Below, piece by piece: positions 60,601 to 64,000 of a DNA stretch of 64,000 bases. Each line of letters begins with the position of its first letter. Position 1 is the first letter of the stretch. The stretch spans positions 2,666,001 to 2,730,000 of the forward strand of contig CAJQUN010000003.1 of assembly GCA_907163345.1 (NCBI GenBank). Direction: 5' to 3'. Both the position numbers and the translations under genes were made by a program. This DNA is from Haberlea rhodopensis (taxonomy: Eukaryota > Streptophyta > Magnoliopsida > Lamiales > Gesneriaceae). The notes under the pieces were generated by a model, which saw only the letters and a program-made list of their open reading frames with translations, did no database searches and was not told the origin of the DNA.

Positions 60601-62308
60601 TCTGATTTGTGTGTGGTTATCGGTACTTTTGCCGTGGAGTTTGCGACGTCCTTGCACGGTGGTTCTGCGTTTGAGCCTTGCACGGTGGTTGTGCGTTTAA
60701 GCCTTGCACGGGTGTTGTGCGTTTATATTTTTGTCGCGGTGCAAGACGTATTTTGCACAAGTGTTTGCGACGGATTTTCCCGACTGGTGTGTTGATTCTT
60801 TTGAGGCAGATTATTTGGAACAAAATGATGCTTTTTGATCGACCAGCATCAATTTGAGGGGGGATGTTAAGGATATTAGATATATATTAATATTTGATTT
60901 GATATGATATTATTTGATTTGTAATATAGATGGTAATTAGTATATTTGACAGAATCTTATGGATTCTTAGGCTGATTTCTGGAGATACTTATTGTAATAT
61001 GCTCCTCTATATAATGGAATGAAAACCTATTCAAAAGGGTATTGAGTTGGGAGATTGAGATTTAGATTTATTGACAATTTATCTAATATTTTATTTAGAT
61101 TATATGCTGAATAACAAGTTTTCTATCCTTTGATTATGTCAATTTTGTTGATGCATGGTTAAAAATGAGTTTAACTCCATGAGCGTAAAATAGTTCCACA
61201 TTTTTGTAGTCTTAGCTTTGTTCTCCCCCCTTACTTGTTTTTATGTGCAACTTCTTGTTTTTATGTGCAACTTTTCATGCTAGATACTCTCTGTGCATTC
61301 ACTCAACCAGAATTTAGAAACAATTTGCCGAATTTCTGAAATATTTTCTGTAGCCACATTTGACCTGACATTTGCATCGTCACTTGGGAAACTCTTACGT
61401 TTAAAAGTGGAGATAGATAGGAAGCTAAAACTTCTTAAAAATACTATCTAGATTATCTATATGTTTTATTAATTCTTGTTTTAATTTACATTTCAACATT
61501 TCTTACTATCTTTGGCTTGAATATTCTACATGCTATCTAAACATTTCAGCAATTTCTCTTATTAGAAAGAATGTCTTTCGTACATGTATTTCCTCACAAT
61601 TGTTCTGGTATAATGTAGGTGGCTGATGGGGCATATAATGGGGTGAAACTTATTTGCATCAATCAAGCAATTATCTCGGAGAGTGGAATGGGAAAAAATG
61701 TCGGCTACAGTGTCCCCCTAGAAATAATGCCGTCTGGGCAGTTTGAACCGCTGTACAAGACAACCCTAAGCGTACAGGTTTACACACGGTTTATTTTATT
61801 CATAACGAGATAGCCATGAATCATCAATTTTCCTTTTCTTTAATTATTGACATTCAAATTGTTGACAAGAAGGATGGAGAGCTGCCTGTGCTTCCACTAT
61901 CTGTTTATGGTGCTGTTGCCATGACTCATAATGAGGTGTCTGAGGAGTACTCCTCACCAAACCAGTTTTTCTTTTATCTTTATGACAAGAGAAACGTGAG
62001 TAATTTAAAGCATTATATTTTTTCCTCAAACTCGACTAGTAACATACAGATTTTGCTACAGTCTGGCTTAGGAGGGATATCCTTCGAGGAGGGTCAGTTT
62101 TCTGTCTGTGGGTATGTCTTGATTATGTCGTGTTTTGTCTGTGTATGGATGAAATAAGGATTCTAAATAGGTTAGTTTCTTGAAAATGGTGCACAGATAT
62201 ACTACGGTGGGACGAGAAAATTTGAATCAGATTAAAACTGGGGACATCATTCGATCTGCAAAGCTAGTGGAAGGCCAAGATCGCCTCAAACTACCGAAGG
62301 AAAAATAA
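45673..62308 (+). CDS. CYP37: Peptidyl-prolyl cis-trans isomerase CYP37, thylakoid lumen
   Basis: Plant multidomain cyclophilin of the CYP37/CYP38 type, acting in the chloroplast lumen. Twelve exons: 45673-45861, 48649-48900, 48991-49080, 49798-49893, 50903-51010, 58340-58389, 59384-59486, 59780-59833, 61619-61777, 61873-61995, 62062-62111, 62197-62308. All borders are GT-AG, phases agree, and the sum is 1386 nt (461 residues), close to the family length. Residues 1 to about 60 form a Ser/Pro-rich transit peptide. A hydrophobic stretch (ITLAAAIFFLQL) ending in SAEA is the lumen signal. An all-helical N-terminal region follows (LEDISYLLRIPQRKP). The cyclophilin-like domain starts in exon 7 and includes VVLDGYSAPLTAGNFAKL, VPLEIMPSGQFEPLY, YGAVAMTHNE, DGELPVLPLSVY and FFFYLYDKRNSGLGG. 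It ends LVEGQDRLKLPKEK. The start is the first in-frame ATG. Introns total over 15 kb because of transposons, but no exon is damaged. Confidence 0.92.
47290..47639 (-). mobile_element. TRIM (miniature LTR retrotransposon) in CYP37 intron 1
   Basis: 350 bp. Two direct repeats (47290-47430 and 47501-47639) starting tgtaggatcg and ending ccaaca flank a 70-bp interior. The interior holds the complement of a tRNA-Met primer-binding site (ggctctgatacca, about 47486-47498) beside one repeat and a C-rich tract (complement of a polypurine tract, 47431-47440) beside the other. It encodes nothing. LTRs differ at about fifteen positions, so it is old, and no clean target duplication is visible. Confidence 0.88.
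51470..51559. repeat. 30-bp tandem triplication spanning the Copia 5' border
   Basis: The unit gctctgattggtagtaatca plus acgccgagaa starts at 51470, 51500 and 51530. The third unit runs into the true LTR. Each unit holds the target duplication ctgat and the first 13 bases of the LTR, so two extra copies of the element's tip lie outside it. Confidence 0.85.
54366..54645 (-). mobile_element. 5'-truncated LINE fragment
   Basis: On the minus strand a short frame ends SWFWVKNRSKDSFGYSLSDW, the C-terminal pattern of plant L1-type ORF2 proteins, followed by about 160 bases of 3' sequence and a poly-A tail (poly-T on the plus strand, 54366-54380). It interrupts the Copia between gag-pol pieces. The flanks share only aaatccaca/aaattccaca, so the target duplication is doubtful. 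Confidence 0.65.
54872..56457 (+). mobile_element. Nested, internally deleted Copia element
   Basis: A 202-bp 5' LTR (54872-55073, starts TGTCGATAG, ends ttaca) is followed directly by a TGGTATCAGAGC primer-binding site. The polypurine tract tgagggggag precedes a 3' LTR that starts at 56391 but stops after 67 bp, where outer-element sequence resumes. Between them a short gag piece (55216-55390) jumps to the end of pol: reverse transcriptase tail EFEIKDLGQLRYFLGMEI (55510), then TRPDIAFAVSMVSQFMHSP and RNase H pieces to 56306, with stops. Deletion removed protease, integrase and most of reverse transcriptase. Confidence 0.85.
58973..59157 (+). mobile_element. Au-type tRNA-derived SINE in CYP37 intron 6
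   Basis: The sequence carries gcctaggcgcaacggtaaa (A-box region), gagttcaagtcgcggaaac (B-box region), gtccgaccccttcccgaacc, and an end cgcacatagcgag...gcaccgggtttgttcc, matching the plant Au SINE family as I recall it. A 12-bp target duplication, GGGTTCTTTAAA, is at 58961-58972 and 59158-59169. It is not a functional tRNA gene. Confidence 0.88.
59920..61076 (+). mobile_element. Non-autonomous LTR retrotransposon in CYP37 intron 8
   Basis: 1157 bp with the 5-bp target duplication ATTTA (59915-59919 and 61077-61081). LTRs 59920-60120 and 60865-61076 start TGTTAAGG and end TTTATTGACA; the second has about eleven extra bases (gagatttagat type) and a few substitutions. A perfect TGGTATCAGAGCC primer-binding site begins at 60121 and a polypurine tract (gaggggggat) abuts the 3' LTR. 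The 744-bp interior encodes no recognisable protein and is much richer in GC than the window. Confidence 0.93.
60651..60726. repeat. 26-bp tandem repeat inside the intron 8 element
   Basis: Three units beginning cttgcacggtggttstgcg at 60651, 60677 and 60703; the third is slightly altered and truncated. Confidence 0.88.
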
Positions 62309-62610
62309 AACTGAGTTATTGCTTGTTCATTTTTTAATGCATTAATCCTATTGTCATGGGGAACGAGAAAGGGTTCTTTGCCTCAATTTTTTGTGGTTGT
62401 GAAGGGACTTGTAAAGATGATCCAGAATTCACTACACTTGAGAAGATGCTTTAGAAATGTAAATCATCAATTTTTTTAAACCTTAACAAACATGTTATTC
62501 GAATGTCCATGCGTATACGTATAGATAAAGTATTCCCATCATATGATCAATTATCATGAGATAGATTTTTTTATCCAAAGTAACATTCTACAACTCCTTG
62601 ATAACTTTAA
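62309..62610. other. 3' flank of CYP37
   Basis: Likely 3' UTR and downstream DNA of CYP37; nothing else seen. Confidence 0.5.
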
Positions 62611-63644
62611 GGGGTGTGTATTAAATAACGACTTTTGGTGACTTTTTAATGATTTTTTTTAAATGATTGACTTTTACGAGGCTTATAGATTTCTATTACC
62701 ATTTTATAGAATTTCACATAGTTATAAAAAGATTTTCATAAACTTCATTCTAGATTTTTATTGACTTTTAATAAGTTTTTTAAATGACAGACTTATATGA
62801 AGATAGATTTATATTGACTTTTATAGACTTCATTCTAAACAAGCACTGGATGACTTTTTTTCGTGGCATTGTTAATTTGATCATGATTCAGCTTCCAAAT
62901 ATTGTCACACCGCCTATGCCTTTATTCCAGAAATCAAACTTTTGGTACTCATGATTTTGAGAAGACATATCACTGCTATATCTTCCTTCAATCGCATGAC
63001 TCATTATCCCTAATCTTCCGTTAATTTCGAGTTTTAACGCCTCAGTACCATTAATGTGCAAAATCTCTCGAAGTGTTTGACAACAGATACAACTGTGAGT
63101 TGAAGGTCGAACAGGACAAATGGGAGTGTGCGTTGACCAGATACAACTAGTCTCGCGGTACCCATTTTCTCTTGAATCATTCACCAGGTTACTTATGAAG
63201 GAGTCGAGTAAAGGGTATCATTATTTTCTTCAAACATAAAAAATTGTTCTGAGCTTGAAATGACATCAATTGTTTCTTGATTGTCTGGAACGATGACGGA
63301 TCGAGGGCTTGAGATCTAGATAAAAGTCCATACAAATCTATGAGGTGAGTGGAAGATAATTGTTTTATTTTTTATAGTTGTACCTATAACTTTAAAATTT
63401 ATATCTAAAGAATTCCACAATAGTCATTAGAAATCAACAGAAATTTGGATACTATTTTTATAGAGTTTTTAAAAATCATGTTTGAATATCACCTGTCTTT
63501 TTAAAACTATGAAAATATTTTGAATACCAGTAGACTTCTATAGAATTTATAAAATTATCTATTGAGTCATTAAAAATCTAGATTGAATATTTCTAGACTT
63601 TAAACTCCACAAGAGTCTTTAAAAGTCTATAACCAATACACCCC
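62611..63644. mobile_element. Foldback/MITE-like element with a distinct core
   Basis: Starts GGGGTGTGTATT and ends AATACACCCC. Both arms (62611 to about 62860 and about 63320 to 63644) are full of agacttttat/ataaaagtct and gaatttataaaa words in opposite sense, as in a common plant MITE with GGGGTGTATTGG ends. The core, about 62880-63320, differs in composition and carries an open frame on the minus strand. The flanking target duplication is unclear (ttaa and ataa). Confidence 0.5.
62888..63199 (-). CDS. Unidentified open frame inside the foldback element
   Basis: About 100 codons open on the minus strand, with no ATG at its beginning; it may be an exon or pseudo-exon. It reads through SCIWSTHTPICPVRPSTHSC and LREILHINGTEALKLEING and ends IGGVTIFGS. 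I do not recognise a family. Its base composition is less AT-biased than the element's arms, which would fit captured host DNA, but it could also be chance. Confidence 0.2.
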   Translation of the reverse strand, partial: FISNLVNDSRENGYRETSCIWSTHTPICPVRPSTHSCICCQTLREILHINGTEALKLEINGRLGIMSHAIEGRYSSDMSSQNHEYQKFDFWNKGIGGVTIFGS

Positions 63645-64000
63645 ATAAATCAATATGATTTACTTAAGTATCGTGTATTATATGTTTATCATATTTTGAT
63701 ATTTTACCAAATAAAATATAAAACAACGTGAGTATTTAATCAAATGGTTTAAAATTATTAAATTAAATTTTAAGCAGAATGGGGAAATATTAATTTTTTT
63801 TTTAATAAAATGTAATAATCAAATAGGAAGTAATTCACAAACAATGAATGCTGCTTTAATCAATTAGCTAAAAAGTAGCCGTAGAATGAAAGTATATTTA
63901 AAAGAGAGGAGACCATTGCCAAAAGTTCAAAAGTATGGGCGTTAAAGTCAAATACAATTAATATAGGGATTATGAGTGCAAATAATTTATGGTTAGCTTA
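63645..64000. other. Non-coding end of window
   Basis: AT-rich; nothing recognised. Confidence 0.4.

Noticed and set aside
60126..60795. Several overlapping open frames on both strands of the intron 8 element
   Set aside because: They result from the GC-rich interior of a non-autonomous LTR element and resemble no known protein.

Overview
This window is plant nuclear DNA, almost certainly from a eudicot. It is AT-rich, its genes have several introns with GT-AG borders, and long stretches are transposable elements. Family content (a TPS-a-type terpene synthase, a group II GH3 enzyme, a plant organic cation transporter, a thylakoid-lumen cyclophilin, an Au-type SINE) fits a dicot. I cannot name the species. 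Five host genes can be modelled from splice sites and family similarity.

Layout: 1-5490 is non-coding, with a 43-bp tandem repeat, a perfect-looking palindrome, a 413-bp tandem duplication and a hAT-like MITE. A seven-exon sesquiterpene-synthase-like gene lies at 5711-8540 (+) and carries a one-base frameshift in exon 2. A decayed Copia element (9228-12897, minus) and a Gypsy scrap follow, then LTR-like non-coding DNA. The transporter gene OCT4 is at 17443-19601 (+). A complete, apparently very young Copia element with one open 1389-codon gag-pol frame is at 20419-25126 (minus). A complete Mutator-like element with a FAR1-type transposase (broken by a nonsense codon and frameshifts) is at 26466-31121. 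An organellar RRM protein gene is at 31343-35312 (minus). A GH3 acyl-amido synthetase gene is at 38480-40525 (+), with a one-base deletion. CYP37 is at 45673-62308 (+).

The most unusual structure is a pair of related non-autonomous elements (35500-37167 and 43018-45417) in opposite orientation around GH3. Each is bounded by a 9-bp target duplication (Mutator hallmark) and each is packed with palindromes built on TGCATGTAATTTACATGCA. The homologous terminus of each copy faces a neighbouring gene, 188 bp upstream of the RRM start codon and 256 bp upstream of the CYP37 start codon. The second copy also carries a captured heavy-metal-associated (HMA) domain fragment with its intron.

CYP37 has a 1386-bp coding sequence in 12 intact exons spread over 16.6 kb. 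Its introns hold a miniature LTR element (TRIM) in intron 1, a four-element nest in intron 5 (a TRIM split by a Copia inside its primer-binding site, the Copia in turn holding a LINE fragment and an internally deleted Copia), an Au SINE in intron 6, and a 1.16-kb non-autonomous LTR element in intron 8.

The genes do not form an evident pathway cluster. All calls are from reading the sequence and recalled family knowledge; no searches were run.
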